DNA of 64,000 nt from Streptomyces triculaminicus (GCF_017349075.1 NZ_JAFMOF010000002.1:1798001-1862000), one strand, 5' to 3'; shown: positions 44,289-53,567, numbered from the stretch's first letter. Notes: generated from the letters alone by a model not told the origin. Numbers and translations are program-made.

Positions 44289-45715
44289 CCGTCACCTCCA
44301 CGTCGCAACGAGCCGACGAGACACGGCAGAAGACGGACGGTTTCGACCGGCGGCTGCTGATCCCCATGGTGCTCGGGTCGGTGCTGAACCCGGTCAACTC
44401 CTCGATCATCTCGGTGTCCCTGGTGGCGATCGGGGTGGCGTTAGGAGCGCCCCCGTCACAGACCGTGTGGCTGGTCTCGGCCCTGTATGTGGCCACCGCC
44501 ATCGGGCAGCCGATGATGGGACGGCTGATCGAGCTCTACGGCCCGCGCCCGCTGTTCCTCACCGGAGCCGCGCTCACCGGGCTCGCCGGATTAGTCGGCG
44601 CCCTCGCCCCCTCGCTGTGGGTGCTCGTCTTGGCCCGCGTGATCCTCGGCTTCGGCACCTGTGCCGGATATCCCGCCTCGATGTACCTGCTGCGCAGCGA
44701 ATCCGACCGCACCGGCCGCAGCAGCCCTGCCGGGGTGCTGTCGGTGCTGGCGATCGCCAATCAGACCGTCATCGTGATCGGGCCGGCCCTGGGCGGGCTG
44801 CTCATCCATCTCGGCGGCTGGCGCAGCACCTTCGCGATCAACATCCCGCTGGCGCTCGGCTGCCTGATCGTGGGCATGATCTGGCTGCCGAATTCCGCCG
44901 CGCCGCGGCGGGAGACCCGGTCCGGCCCGGCGGGCCTGGCCGGCCTGGACTTGCCGGGCATGGTGCTCTTCGCCGCCACGCTCATCTCACTGCTGCTGTT
45001 CCTGATGAACCCGCACACCGGGCACTGGTACCTACCGGTGATCGCCGTAGTCCTGGCGGCGGCCCTGACAGTGCGCGAGCTGCGAACCGCGCAGCCTTTC
45101 CTCGACATACGGACGCTGGCCGGCAGCCGCCCGCTCCTGGCCAGCTACGCACGCGGCCTGCTGATCGCCATGGTCGCCAACTGCTTCCTCTACGGCTTCC
45201 CCCAGTGGCTGGAAGAGGACCGCGGCCTGGACCCCACCACGGCCGGACTCGTCATGCTGCCGATGTCGGCCACCGCCATCGCGGTCTCGGCCATCGCCGG
45301 GCGTCGCGCCGAGATCCGCGGCAAGCTGCTCGCCGGCAGCGCAGCCCAGCTCGCCGCCTGCGCGCTCCTGCTCGCGATACGCCCCTCCGCCCCGCTCTGG
45401 CTACTGCCGGCGGCCGCGTGCGCCATAGGCATCCCGTACGGGCTCAACAATCTCGCCATCCAAAACGCCGTCTACCACCAGGCGGACCCGCAGCGCATCG
45501 GCTCCTCGGCAGGACTGCTGCGCACCTTCTCCTACCTGGGCGCCATCGGATCGACCGTGGGCACCAGCGCCTTCCTGACCCCAGGCTCGGGTACGACAGG
45601 GCTGCACCACCTGGCCTGGTTCATGCTCGCCGCCTCGGCACTGTTCCTGCTCATCACCCTCGCCGACCGCACCCTGCGCCACACCGGCACCGGCACTGGT
45701 ACCGACACCGCCTGA
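44285..45715 (+). CDS. MFS drug-efflux transporter (DHA2/14-helix type)
   Basis: A 476-residue transporter from GTG 44285 (GTGA overlap with the regulator). Around 13-14 membrane helices are readable. The A-loop motif appears as GRLIELYGPRPLF and the motif-C-like segment as VIVIGPALGGLLIHLGGWR, as in drug:proton antiporters. Two leucines are TTA (44441-44443 and 44591-44593), which is rare in this GC range and would tie expression to the bldA tRNA. The substrate is unknown. Confidence 0.85.
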   Translation: MTVTSTSQRADETRQKTDGFDRRLLIPMVLGSVLNPVNSSIISVSLVAIGVALGAPPSQTVWLVSALYVATAIGQPMMGRLIELYGPRPLFLTGAALTGLAGLVGALAPSLWVLVLARVILGFGTCAGYPASMYLLRSESDRTGRSSPAGVLSVLAIANQTVIVIGPALGGLLIHLGGWRSTFAINIPLALGCLIVGMIWLPNSAAPRRETRSGPAGLAGLDLPGMVLFAATLISLLLFLMNPHTGHWYLPVIAVVLAAALTVRELRTAQPFLDIRTLAGSRPLLASYARGLLIAMVANCFLYGFPQWLEEDRGLDPTTAGLVMLPMSATAIAVSAIAGRRAEIRGKLLAGSAAQLAACALLLAIRPSAPLWLLPAAACAIGIPYGLNNLAIQNAVYHQADPQRIGSSAGLLRTFSYLGAIGSTVGTSAFLTPGSGTTGLHHLAWFMLAASALFLLITLADRTLRHTGTGTGTDTA

Positions 45716-45744
45716 ACGCCATCGACACCAAGAAGGGCCGACCC

Positions 45745-46350
45745 ATGACAGAGACACGACCCGCACTCGACCCCCGCCGCACCGCGTTGCTGGTGATGGA
45801 CTACCAGCCCTCCATCCTCAACTCACTCGCAGCGGCTGCCCCGGACCTGCTGGACAACGCCGCCACCGCGATCGACACCGTCCGTGACCTGGGCGGCAGG
45901 ATCGGCTACGTACGCGTCGCGTTCACCGACGCCGACGGCGACGCGATCCCGCCCACCAGCCCCATCGCCGCCCTGGCCACGCCCGAACGGCTACGCGCCC
46001 TGCACGCCGACGCACCCGGCACCGCCATCCACGAACAACTGACCCCGCACCCACAGGACATCGTCGTCCGCAAGACCCGCATCGGAGCGTTCTCCACCAC
46101 CGACCTCGACAACCGCCTGCGCACGGCCGGCATCGACACCCTGATCCTCGCCGGAGTGGCCACCAGCGGCGTCGTCCTGTCCACCCTTCGCGACGCCGCC
46201 GACCGCGACTACCGCCTCGTCGTCCTCGCCGACGCCTGCGCCGACCACGACCCAGCCGTCCACGACTTCCTCACCGGCAAAATCTTCCCCCGCCAAGCAC
46301 ACGTCACCACCACCGCCCGACTCCCCACACTCTTCACCGAGCAGCGATAG
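45745..46350 (+). CDS. Isochorismatase-family hydrolase lacking the usual catalytic Cys
   Basis: A 201-residue protein of the cysteine hydrolase fold, 29 bases after the MFS gene. Asp19 (LLVMDYQP) and the Lys in VVRKTRIGAFS match two catalytic positions. The third, normally Cys in a TSGCV-like loop, is Val here (GVATSGVVLST), as in isochorismatase-like proteins without the Cys. It may use a different chemistry or have a non-nitrilase substrate. Context suggests a role beside the efflux pump, perhaps on an amide or ester toxin. Confidence 0.75.
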   Translation: MTETRPALDPRRTALLVMDYQPSILNSLAAAAPDLLDNAATAIDTVRDLGGRIGYVRVAFTDADGDAIPPTSPIAALATPERLRALHADAPGTAIHEQLTPHPQDIVVRKTRIGAFSTTDLDNRLRTAGIDTLILAGVATSGVVLSTLRDAADRDYRLVVLADACADHDPAVHDFLTGKIFPRQAHVTTTARLPTLFTEQR

Positions 46351-46493
46351 CCAGACCCCGCCAGACCGAACCCACCCCCTGACCACTGCCCCCGGCACCC
46401 TCGTGCTGCGCTCCGGCCGGATCTCCCTGCACCGGCTCAACGCCTGCTCCCGCGGTCTCTGCTTCGGCAGGACCACATCAGCCGGTGAGGCGC

Positions 46494-47345
46494 TCAGCCG
46501 TGATACGCGGCGATCGCGATCTCGACGAACGAGCGGATCAGTGGATTCGTGTCGCCGTCGTTCCATGCCGCCACCACGCGGCTCGGCGGCATATCGATCA
46601 GCGGCACTACGGTGAGCCCTTCTGCCGGCTCGTGGCCCAGGGGAGTCATGCCGACCGTGCCGTTCCAGAGGACGGCTTGCCGGCATTCCTGGACGGCACG
46701 TACCACCGGGCCCTGGCGAGGTTCTCCGCCGTTCCAGTACGCCTGCCAGATGGGGTCGGTGCCCTCCGGGAACAGGAACCAGCGGCGGTCGGCCAGGTCG
46801 GCCGGCTTCAGGCTGTCGCGGCGGGCCAGCGGATCGTCGGCGCGCAGCAGCGCGCCCACCGGGTCGGTGCGCAGCTCGCGCACGGTCAGGCCGGTCTCGT
46901 CGAACGGCCCGCGGGTCAGGGCGACATCGACGACTCCGGCGTGCAGCCCGCAGGTGGGATCGGTCAGGTCGGTCTCGCGGATGCGGACCTCGACGTGCGG
47001 GTGCCGCCGACGGTAGGCGTCGGCCAGCCGGGTCACGTCCGGATCGGTGCTGTCACCCAGGATGCCGACGGTGATGGTGGCGGCGCCGGCCGCCGCGGCC
47101 ACGCGCACGCGTACCCGGTCGGCCTGGCCGAGCAGGGCGCGTGCCTCATCGAGCAGTACCGCCCCCACCGGAGTGAGCGTGACACCGGTGGGAGATCGGC
47201 CGAACAGTACGGCGCCGAGCGCGGTCTCCAGCTGCTTGATCGCCCGGCTCAGCGGCGGCTGACTCATGTGCAGCCGGGCGGCGGCCCGGCCGAAGTGGAG
47301 TTCCTCGGCGACCGCCACGAAATAGCGCAGTGTTCGTAGCTCCAT
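46494..47345 (-). CDS. LysR-family transcriptional regulator
   Basis: A 283-residue regulator. The N-terminal helix-turn-helix is typical: LRYFVAVAEELHFGRAAARL then HMSQPPLSRAIKQLE. The C-terminal substrate-binding domain follows (ATITVGILGDSTDPDV). It diverges from a cupin gene with an 80-base gap holding a dyad, the usual layout for LysR control of a neighbour. The region 46351-46493 between it and the convergent hydrolase shows no gene or clear hairpin. Confidence 0.9.
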   Translation of the reverse strand: MELRTLRYFVAVAEELHFGRAAARLHMSQPPLSRAIKQLETALGAVLFGRSPTGVTLTPVGAVLLDEARALLGQADRVRVRVAAAAGAATITVGILGDSTDPDVTRLADAYRRRHPHVEVRIRETDLTDPTCGLHAGVVDVALTRGPFDETGLTVRELRTDPVGALLRADDPLARRDSLKPADLADRRWFLFPEGTDPIWQAYWNGGEPRQGPVVRAVQECRQAVLWNGTVGMTPLGHEPAEGLTVVPLIDMPPSRVVAAWNDGDTNPLIRSFVEIAIAAYHG

Positions 47346-47353
47346 AGTGCGAC

Positions 47354-47370
47354 GATACCCGTACGGTATC
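47354..47370. promoter_or_regulatory. LysR-type dyad between the regulator and the cupin gene
   Basis: GATACC and GGTATC form a perfect 6-bp dyad separated by five bases (47354-47370), with another partial GGTATC/GGTAT copy just to its right. Its position in the divergent gap makes it the best candidate operator for the LysR protein. Confidence 0.55.
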
Positions 47371-47425
47371 GGCGCTGCGGTATGGGTCTTGGACAGTCGT
47401 AGTGCCCTGGCAGTGGAATCGAAGC

Positions 47426-47923
47426 ATGACTGACGAACCGAAAGCCATTGAGCCGATCGCAGACCCCGCCGTATCGGTGGTCGGTCCGGGCGAGGGTGAG
47501 ACGATCTTCCTGGGCACCACGCGATTGCGCGTCCTCGAAGACGGCAGCAACACCGGGCACCGCCTCGGGCTCGCCGAGTCCGTCCTCGCGCCGCACACGC
47601 CCGGGCCGCCGCAGCACCGTCACGCTCAGCACGACGAGGGTTTCTATATCATCTCCGGCACGGTGCGGTTCACGGTCGGCAAGAAGGACTACGACGTGAC
47701 CGAGGGAACGCTCGTGATGGTCCCGGCCGGAGCTCCGCACACGTTCGCCAATGTGACCGACCAACCGGCCGTCATGCTCAGCATTTTCACGCCGGACCTG
47801 TACGTGCAGTACTTCCGGGACCTGCAGGACATGATTGCCGGCGGCCAGGCGATGACCCCACAGGCGGGCATCCGAACGATGAGCCGTTACGCCACCGAGC
47901 CCGCCACCGACTTCGCCTCTTGA
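47426..47923 (+). CDS. Cupin-domain protein
   Basis: A 165-residue protein with one cupin barrel. The metal-site motif 1 reads PPQHRHAQHDEGFYIISG (His-His-Glu pattern) and motif 2 VPAGAPHTFANV. It may be a small dioxygenase, isomerase or sensor domain; sequence alone does not say. It is driven away from the LysR gene and is the likely target of it. Confidence 0.8.
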   Translation: MTDEPKAIEPIADPAVSVVGPGEGETIFLGTTRLRVLEDGSNTGHRLGLAESVLAPHTPGPPQHRHAQHDEGFYIISGTVRFTVGKKDYDVTEGTLVMVPAGAPHTFANVTDQPAVMLSIFTPDLYVQYFRDLQDMIAGGQAMTPQAGIRTMSRYATEPATDFAS

Positions 47924-47932
47924 ACTGGCTGG

Positions 47933-48268
47933 TCACCGGACCGGTGCAGGCGCCGCCCAACGGTGTGGACGGCGACTGCCCTCCCTGCCGAAGACCTCTG
48001 ACTCGACGGGCCTGCACGTGTGTGAGCAGACTGGTTTCGCGATACCGCCCGGCCCCGGCGAATCGCGGTCTGCATACGGAGTCGGGGCGTCGCCGCCCTC
48101 AACGGCTTTGCGCAGCAGGACGAGTGCCTGTTCCTGGAACTCGCGGTGCTCGTCCGCGTGATGCGCGAACAGGCAGGCCGCGTCGCATGCGTCCTCGCCG
48201 ACGAGGGCGAGGCCCGGCCAGCCGACCTCGTCGACGATCTTCTTCAGCCAGGGGGGCGTGACGGTATG
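47933..48268 (-). pseudogene. DUF6624-like remnant
   Basis: On the minus strand a frame reads WLKKIVDEVGWPGLALVGED, then DAACLFAHHADEH and FQEQALVLLRKAVEGG, which is the core pattern of DUF6624 proteins. It begins right after an in-frame stop with no good start, and its later part degenerates. The upstream half of the gene is missing. Confidence 0.45.
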
Positions 48269-48340
48269 CCCCTAGCGACCCGTTAAATCCCGGATGGTGC
48301 GGCCCGGGGGGCGCCGCACCTCGTCCCGTCATCCCGCCGG

Positions 48341-49369
48341 TCAGGGTGCCGGCTCGAGGCCCCAGGCGACGGCTCGTCCCGCGGCGGCCACGCGGTTGGG
48401 GACGTCGAGCTTGGCGAGGATGTGCTCGATGTGGGTGGCGACGGTGCGCGGGCTGACGTACAGCCGGTCGGCGATCTCCCGGTTGGTGCGCCCCTGGGTG
48501 AGTTCCGCCAGCACCTCCAGTTCGCGCGGGGAGAGTGCCGCGGGCCGGGTGACCGTACGGCACACGGCGACCGTGCGGTCGCCCTGGCGGGTCAGGTGCA
48601 GTTCGAGCATGCGCTGCCTGTAGGGCACCAGCACTGTGGCCGGCAGTGTCCGTCGGGCGGCCGTCCGCCGCAGCAGGGCCACGAGCGGGGAGCCGGCCTC
48701 GGTGAGGCCGGGCAGCGGCTCCCCGCTCAGTGTCACCGGGGCTGCTTCTTCGGCGTAGTCGGCGTCCTCGGCATCCGGCAGGAGCACGGCGCAGGTGTGG
48801 CCGGAGGCGCCGGGGCCGGGGGAGCGGTGCCCGGCGAGCGGGTCGGCGACGGCCGCGAGGCTCTCGCCCAGCAGGGTCATCACGGCCCGGACGGCCGGCT
48901 GGTCGCACCGCACCCGCGTGGTGCTGACGTTGAGGATGCCCACGTACCGGCCGTCCGTGGAGAACAGGCACTGGGCCACGCCGTCCTGGACGCCCAGGGG
49001 TTCGAGGACCTCCTGGAACCCGGTGGAGGCCCGCCGCACCGGAGCGGGCACGTCGTGCCACCAGCTCGTGCTGCCCGGCGCGTGCCGCATGAGCGCGAAC
49101 GCCGGATCGTCGTGCAGGCGGGTCTCGATGTAGCGGTTGGTGCCCGCCGGGTAGCTGCCGGCCAGCGTCACATGGCGGCGGAGCAACGGATCCCACCGGG
49201 ACAACGACGCGTGGTCGTGATCGATCACCGCGGACAGCGCCGTCAGGACGGCGTCGGCTCCACCCTTCCCCCGCACGGCGTGGCGCGCCGCCTCGCGCAC
49301 GCCCAGGGCCGCGCTCAGGACGTCCGTCGTGCTCGGCTGCTGTGTCATGGGCGTCGGCTCGGCTTCCAT
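48341..49369 (-). CDS. LuxR-family regulator with N-terminal GAF-like sensory region
   Basis: A 342-residue protein. The last ~65 residues are a LuxR/FixJ helix-turn-helix: LSPRELEVLAELTQGRTNREI then ADRLYVSPRTVATHIEHIL. Residues ~20-190 look like a GAF-type sensor (ALSAVIDHDHASLSRWDPL; VAQCLFSTDGRYVGILNVS). A second ATG at 49348 is possible. It lies 31 bases downstream of the amidohydrolase gene on the same strand and may control it, or be co-transcribed with it. Confidence 0.8.
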   Translation of the reverse strand: MEAEPTPMTQQPSTTDVLSAALGVREAARHAVRGKGGADAVLTALSAVIDHDHASLSRWDPLLRRHVTLAGSYPAGTNRYIETRLHDDPAFALMRHAPGSTSWWHDVPAPVRRASTGFQEVLEPLGVQDGVAQCLFSTDGRYVGILNVSTTRVRCDQPAVRAVMTLLGESLAAVADPLAGHRSPGPGASGHTCAVLLPDAEDADYAEEAAPVTLSGEPLPGLTEAGSPLVALLRRTAARRTLPATVLVPYRQRMLELHLTRQGDRTVAVCRTVTRPAALSPRELEVLAELTQGRTNREIADRLYVSPRTVATHIEHILAKLDVPNRVAAAGRAVAWGLEPAP

Positions 49370-49400
49370 GCGCTCAGAATGATCATGCGGTGTGCGGGCG

Positions 49401-51107
49401 TCAAACGGCGAGTTCGTCGTGCACGACGTCGCCGCCGACGGCGGTGAACACCACGGGCATGGCGGGGATGTCGTGCGGGTCGGCGGTCAGCAGGTCGCCC
49501 GCGAGCACGCACAGGTCGGCGACCTTGCCCACCTCCAGAGTGCCCTTCCAGTCCTCGGCGAAGTCCTGCCAGGCCGCGTCGGAGGTGTACGTACGCAGGG
49601 CCTCGGCGAGCCGGATGCGCTGGTCGGGTCCGCTGACGTGGCCGCTGGCCTTGGACTCGCGCAGCATCATCGTGGAGACGCCCTGCCGCCAGTCGGGGAG
49701 GGTGACGGGGGCGTCGGAGCCGCTGGTGACGGTCACGCCGGCGTCGATCGCGTCCCGGTACGGCCACTCGTAGCCCGCCCGTCGCGGGCCGACGAACTCC
49801 TCCTCGAGGTCGGCGACGGTCCACTTGATGGTGGGGTTCATGTTGACGCCGAAGCCGTGCCGCGCCAGCGTCCGCATGCTGCGGGCGGTGAGGAAGTCGC
49901 CGTGGATGACGTAGTGCCGGGCGTCCGACCGGGGGTGCACGGCGGCGGCCGCGGCGAAGGCGTCGACGACGGTGTCGATGGCCCGGTCGCCGGTGACGTG
50001 CACACCGGCCTGGTATCCGGCGGCGTGGGTGTAGCCGATCATCTCCGCGATCTGGGCGACGCGCTCCTCGTCGGTGTCCCCGCCCACGCACAGCGCGCCG
50101 CAGCCGCCGCCGATGTACGGCTCGTGCATCCAGGACGTCTTGTTGACCGGGATGCCGTCGGCGAACAGTTTGACGCCGAGGACGGCGAGGCGGCGGGGGT
50201 CGGTGGTCGGGGGCTCGTCCATGGCGGCCAGCGTCCGGACGAAATCCTCTGCCGTACTGGTCATCCCGGTCGGCAGCAGCAGGACGCCGACCCGCGCGGT
50301 CAGTTCGCCGTCGGCGAGCAGGCGCCGGTAGACGTCGAGGGTGCTGTGGGCCATGGCGCCGCGCATCAGGGCGTCGCCGCCCGGGCCGAGGCCGGGCTCG
50401 GTGTAGCTGGTGATGCCCAGCCGGGCGAGGCCGCGCAGGGTCGCCCGGATCGCGTCGGCGCGCACCTCCGGGGAGAGCGTCGGCAGCGCCTGGTGGACGA
50501 GGTCCTGGGCACCCTCCTGGAGAAGGCCGGTGGGCTCGCCCTCCGCGTCCGTGACGATGACCCCGCCGGGCGGGACGGGGGAGTTCCGGTCCACTCCGGC
50601 CCTTGCGAGCGCCGCGGAGTTGACCCAGGTGGCGTGGCCGGTGGCCGAGTACAGCAGGACGGGGTGGTGCGGACTGACGACGTCCAGGTCGTGCCGGGAG
50701 GGCAGCCGGGACGGGTCGGCCACGCACTCGGCGAGGTACCCCGCGTCCCACCCGTACCCGGTGATCCACTCTCCCGCGGGGGTCGTCGCGGCCGCCTTCC
50801 ACACGGCCTCGGCCACATCGGCCAGCGACCGTACGGCAGGGAACGAGACGTCGACGGACAGCGGGGGCATCGTCAGCCCGAAGGCGCAGCCGTGCAGATG
50901 CGAGTCGTTGATGCCGGGCAGGAGCGTCCCGCCGCCGAGATCGACGATCCGGGTGGCGGGGCCTGCGTGCGTCATGACCTCGGCCCGGTCGCCGACCGCG
51001 CTGATATGGCCGCCGGTGACCGCCAGAGCGGAGGCGACGGTGAAACGCGAGTCGACGGTGAGAACCGAACCGTTGACGAAGACGAGGTCTGCCGGAGTGG
51101 CGGGCAC
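49401..51107 (-). CDS. Amidohydrolase, YtcJ-like (COG1574)
   Basis: A 568-residue enzyme. I choose the GTG at 51107, with AGAGAGGA eight bases upstream; the frame to 51287 has no better start. The barrel metal motif is LPGINDSHLHG, and later metal residues lie in VHVTGDRAID, HGDFLTARSM and GSDAPVTLPDWRQG. The C-terminal small domain has VGKVADLCVLAGDLL. Members hydrolyse amide or ester bonds in diverse small molecules; the substrate here is unknown. Confidence 0.85.
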   Translation of the reverse strand: MPATPADLVFVNGSVLTVDSRFTVASALAVTGGHISAVGDRAEVMTHAGPATRIVDLGGGTLLPGINDSHLHGCAFGLTMPPLSVDVSFPAVRSLADVAEAVWKAAATTPAGEWITGYGWDAGYLAECVADPSRLPSRHDLDVVSPHHPVLLYSATGHATWVNSAALARAGVDRNSPVPPGGVIVTDAEGEPTGLLQEGAQDLVHQALPTLSPEVRADAIRATLRGLARLGITSYTEPGLGPGGDALMRGAMAHSTLDVYRRLLADGELTARVGVLLLPTGMTSTAEDFVRTLAAMDEPPTTDPRRLAVLGVKLFADGIPVNKTSWMHEPYIGGGCGALCVGGDTDEERVAQIAEMIGYTHAAGYQAGVHVTGDRAIDTVVDAFAAAAAVHPRSDARHYVIHGDFLTARSMRTLARHGFGVNMNPTIKWTVADLEEEFVGPRRAGYEWPYRDAIDAGVTVTSGSDAPVTLPDWRQGVSTMMLRESKASGHVSGPDQRIRLAEALRTYTSDAAWQDFAEDWKGTLEVGKVADLCVLAGDLLTADPHDIPAMPVVFTAVGGDVVHDELAV

Positions 51108-51197
51108 GGTGTTGTCCTCTCTGCGAGGGGCTGTTGACGGGGCTCTCGCGGGATCGGCCGGGGAAGCCAACAGCACTGTGCACCTGGGCGGGGTTCG

Positions 51198-51225
51198 CGC
51201 ACATCGGTCGTTCAACCGATGTGCG
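51198..51225. promoter_or_regulatory. 28-base perfect dyad upstream of the amidohydrolase gene
   Basis: CGCACATCGGT and its complement (11-bp arms) with a 6-base centre, 91 bases upstream of the amidohydrolase start. The inner part (ATCGGT-N6-ACCGAT) has the spacing of a TetR-type site, though no TetR gene is adjacent. The rest of 51108-51421 shows no supported gene; a 21-residue frame reading MKRSLIAACTAAAAASAG near 51355 (minus) looks like an orphan signal-peptide start. Confidence 0.5.
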
Positions 51226-51364
51226 GTCGGCCGGTCCGGGCCCGTCGTCGGCGGCCCGTACGTACGGCCGTCGCAGGCGACGCCCACCCGTCAGAAGCCC
51301 GGCCCGGCGGACGCGGCGGCGGCTGCGGTGCAGGCCGCGATGAGGGATCGCTTCATGTCCAGCC

Positions 51365-51411
51365 CCACCAGGGCTGATCGGGGATCCGCACGCATACGGT
51401 CGCCCTGGTGG
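51365..51411 (-). terminator. Inverted repeat after the histidine kinase gene
   Basis: CCACCAGGGC (51365-51374) pairs perfectly with GCCCTGGTGG (51402-51411) across a 27-base loop, 11 bases past the kinase stop on the minus strand. The large loop makes it a weaker terminator candidate. Confidence 0.4.
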
Positions 51412-51421
51412 TGCCCCTGCT

Positions 51422-52897
51422 TCAGCCCCGGGTGCTGGTGGTGAGGCGGGTACGGAAGGTGGTGCCGTCCGGGGTGTCCTCGACAGTGATCGTGCCGCCG
51501 TGGAGGGTGGCGATGTCCAGGGCGATGGGCAGGCCGAGGCCGGTGCCGCCGTCGTCGCGGCTGCGGGCGTCGTCGAGGCGGGTGAACCGTTCGAAGATCT
51601 TCTCCCGGTACGCGGAGGCGATCGGGGGGCCGTCGTTGGCGATGTCCAGGACGGCGTCGCCGGTCGCCGGGTCCGCGGTCAGCCGCACGGTGACGGTGCG
51701 GTGGGCGTGGCGCTGGGCGTTGTCGAGGAGGTTGGTCAGCAGGCGGCCGAGCCACAGGGCGTTGCCTGGGACGGTGATGTCGCAGGGGGTGTGGAGGGCG
51801 ACCGGGTGGGGGTCGGTGGAGCGGGCCGTCACGGTGGTGCGGACGAGTTCGGTGAGGTCGACGGCTTCGTCGGGCCGGCTCTGACCGGTGGCGTCGAGGC
51901 GGGCGAGCAGCAGCAGGTCGGCGGAGAGCGCCTGGAGGCGCTCGGTGTCCTCAAGGGCGCCGGCCACCAAGGCGTTGCGCACCTCCGGATCGGGGTGGGT
52001 GAGCGCGACCTCCAGCTGGGTGCGCAGCACCGCGAGGGGGCTGCGCAGTTCGTGGGAGGCGTCGGCGATGAACCGGCGCTGCCGGGCGCCTGCGGCCTCC
52101 AGTCGTTCGAGCATGGCGTTCATGGTGTCGGCGAGGCGGGCGATCTCGTCGTCGCCGCGGGGTGCTGGGACCCGGCGGTCCAGGCCGCGGTCGCTGATGG
52201 CGGCGACCTCGGCGCGGATGGCCTCGACCGGCCTCAGCGCGCGGCCGGTCGTACGCCAGGTCAGGGCGCCGACGGTGAACAGCAGCAGGGCGCTCAGGGC
52301 GGTGAGGGCTGCGGTGGTGAGGTCCTCGGCGGCATCGGCGGTGCGCAGCGAGGCGCCGACGTGGACGATGACGGGGCCGGCGGGGGTGATGGTGGTGACG
52401 GTGGTGACGCGCTGGTGATGCTTCTGGCCGAGGGCGTCGAGGTTGTACGTCCGGTGGCGGTTGTGGGCGCCGGTGGGGGTGAGGGCGGGGCGGCCGGTGA
52501 GGTTCTGGCTCTGCGCGACGACCCTCCCGCGGGCGTCGACGACCTGGATGAAGTCGGTTCCGGGGCGGAGCGGCAGCTGCGGGGTGAGGCGTCCGGCGGC
52601 GGCCAGGCGTGCGACGGCCCGTGCCTGATCGCGAGCCACCGTCTCCACGGTGCGTTCCAGATTGAGGCGCAGCAGCAGTAGGACGACGGCCGACGCGGCG
52701 AGCAGGACGACGGCGACGCTCGCGCACGCGGCGAGGGTGGTGCGGGCACGGACCGAGCGCGGCACCAGCCGATGGATCAGCGTGGCCGCCCGGGAACGGC
52801 CGGTCAGGCGGTGCAGCGCGGCGCGGACCCGGCGGCGCGCGGCGGATACGGTCCCGAGGCGTGAGGGTCCCGGGGTGGTCTGCTCCGGCTCAGCCAC
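51422..52897 (-). CDS. Sensor histidine kinase (HAMP, two-helix type)
   Basis: A 491-residue kinase. The GTG at 52897 overlaps the response regulator stop by eight bases. Two membrane helices (TLAACASVAVVLLAASAVVLLLL; TALSALLLFTVGALTW) bracket an outside sensory region of ~110 residues. A HAMP domain follows (RALRPVEAIRAEVAAISDRG), then the phospho-acceptor H-box FIADASHELRSPLAVL and the ATPase boxes NLLDNAQRHA, DNGPPIAS-like text (IANDGPPIAS) and GGTGLGLPIA. It most likely phosphorylates the coupled OmpR-type regulator. Confidence 0.9.
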   Translation of the reverse strand: MAEPEQTTPGPSRLGTVSAARRRVRAALHRLTGRSRAATLIHRLVPRSVRARTTLAACASVAVVLLAASAVVLLLLRLNLERTVETVARDQARAVARLAAAGRLTPQLPLRPGTDFIQVVDARGRVVAQSQNLTGRPALTPTGAHNRHRTYNLDALGQKHHQRVTTVTTITPAGPVIVHVGASLRTADAAEDLTTAALTALSALLLFTVGALTWRTTGRALRPVEAIRAEVAAISDRGLDRRVPAPRGDDEIARLADTMNAMLERLEAAGARQRRFIADASHELRSPLAVLRTQLEVALTHPDPEVRNALVAGALEDTERLQALSADLLLLARLDATGQSRPDEAVDLTELVRTTVTARSTDPHPVALHTPCDITVPGNALWLGRLLTNLLDNAQRHAHRTVTVRLTADPATGDAVLDIANDGPPIASAYREKIFERFTRLDDARSRDDGGTGLGLPIALDIATLHGGTITVEDTPDGTTFRTRLTTSTRG

Positions 52898-53567
52898 CGT
52901 CGGCCGCCAGCCGGTACCCGGCGCCCCGGACGGTCTCCACCGCGGCCCGCCCGAACGGGGTGTCGATCTTGCGGCGCAGGGCACTCACGTGGACCTCGAC
53001 GGTGTTGGGGTCGCTGTCCGGGCCGCTGTCCCAGACCTCGTCAAGGATCTCGCGCTTGGAGACGGCCTCCCCGGCTCGCCGGGCGAGGTGGTCCAGGACG
53101 GCGAACTCCCGCGGGGTGAGGGGGACGGGCACGCCCCCGCGGGTGCAGGTGCGGGCGGCGGAGTCGACCACCAGGTCGCCCAGCACGGTGCGCCTCGGGG
53201 CCCGGCTGCCGATCCGGCGGGCCAGCGCACGCAGGCGGGCGACGAGCACCACGAAGGAGAACGGCTTGGACAGGTAGTCGTCGGCGCCGGTGTCCAGCGC
53301 CTCGGCCTCGTCCCATTCGCCGTCCTTGGCGGTGAGCATGAGGATGCCGACGTTGCTGCCGGAGGCCCGCAGCCGCGAGCACACCCGGTAGCCGTTGAGG
53401 CCGGGCAGCATGATGTCGAGCACGACCACGTCGTAGGCGTGCTCGGTGGCCTTGGCGAGCCCGGACAGGCCGTCGTGAACGACGTCCACCCTGAACCCTT
53501 CGGCACTCAGGCCATGCTGAAGCGCCAGGGCCAGCCGGCGCTCGTCCTCCACCACCAGTACACGCAT
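52890..53567 (-). CDS. OmpR-family response regulator
   Basis: A 225-residue regulator. The receiver domain has the acidic pair VVEDER, phospho-acceptor Asp51 in VVVLDIMLPG, and Lys in LSKPFSF. The C-terminal winged helix reads LTPREFAVLDHLARRAGEAVS and VEVHVSALRRKID. It diverges from the PepSY protein gene; three CTTCAG repeats in the gap are likely targets. The RR-kinase-PepSY set resembles CseB/C-like or metal/envelope sensing units. Confidence 0.9.
   Translation of the reverse strand: MRVLVVEDERRLALALQHGLSAEGFRVDVVHDGLSGLAKATEHAYDVVVLDIMLPGLNGYRVCSRLRASGSNVGILMLTAKDGEWDEAEALDTGADDYLSKPFSFVVLVARLRALARRIGSRAPRRTVLGDLVVDSAARTCTRGGVPVPLTPREFAVLDHLARRAGEAVSKREILDEVWDSGPDSDPNTVEVHVSALRRKIDTPFGRAAVETVRGAGYRLAADGG

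Noticed and set aside
51171-51180. A partial match (ACAGCACTGT) to the BlaI/TerD element before the amidohydrolase gene
   Set aside because: Only the inner ten bases match and the flanks differ; likely chance.
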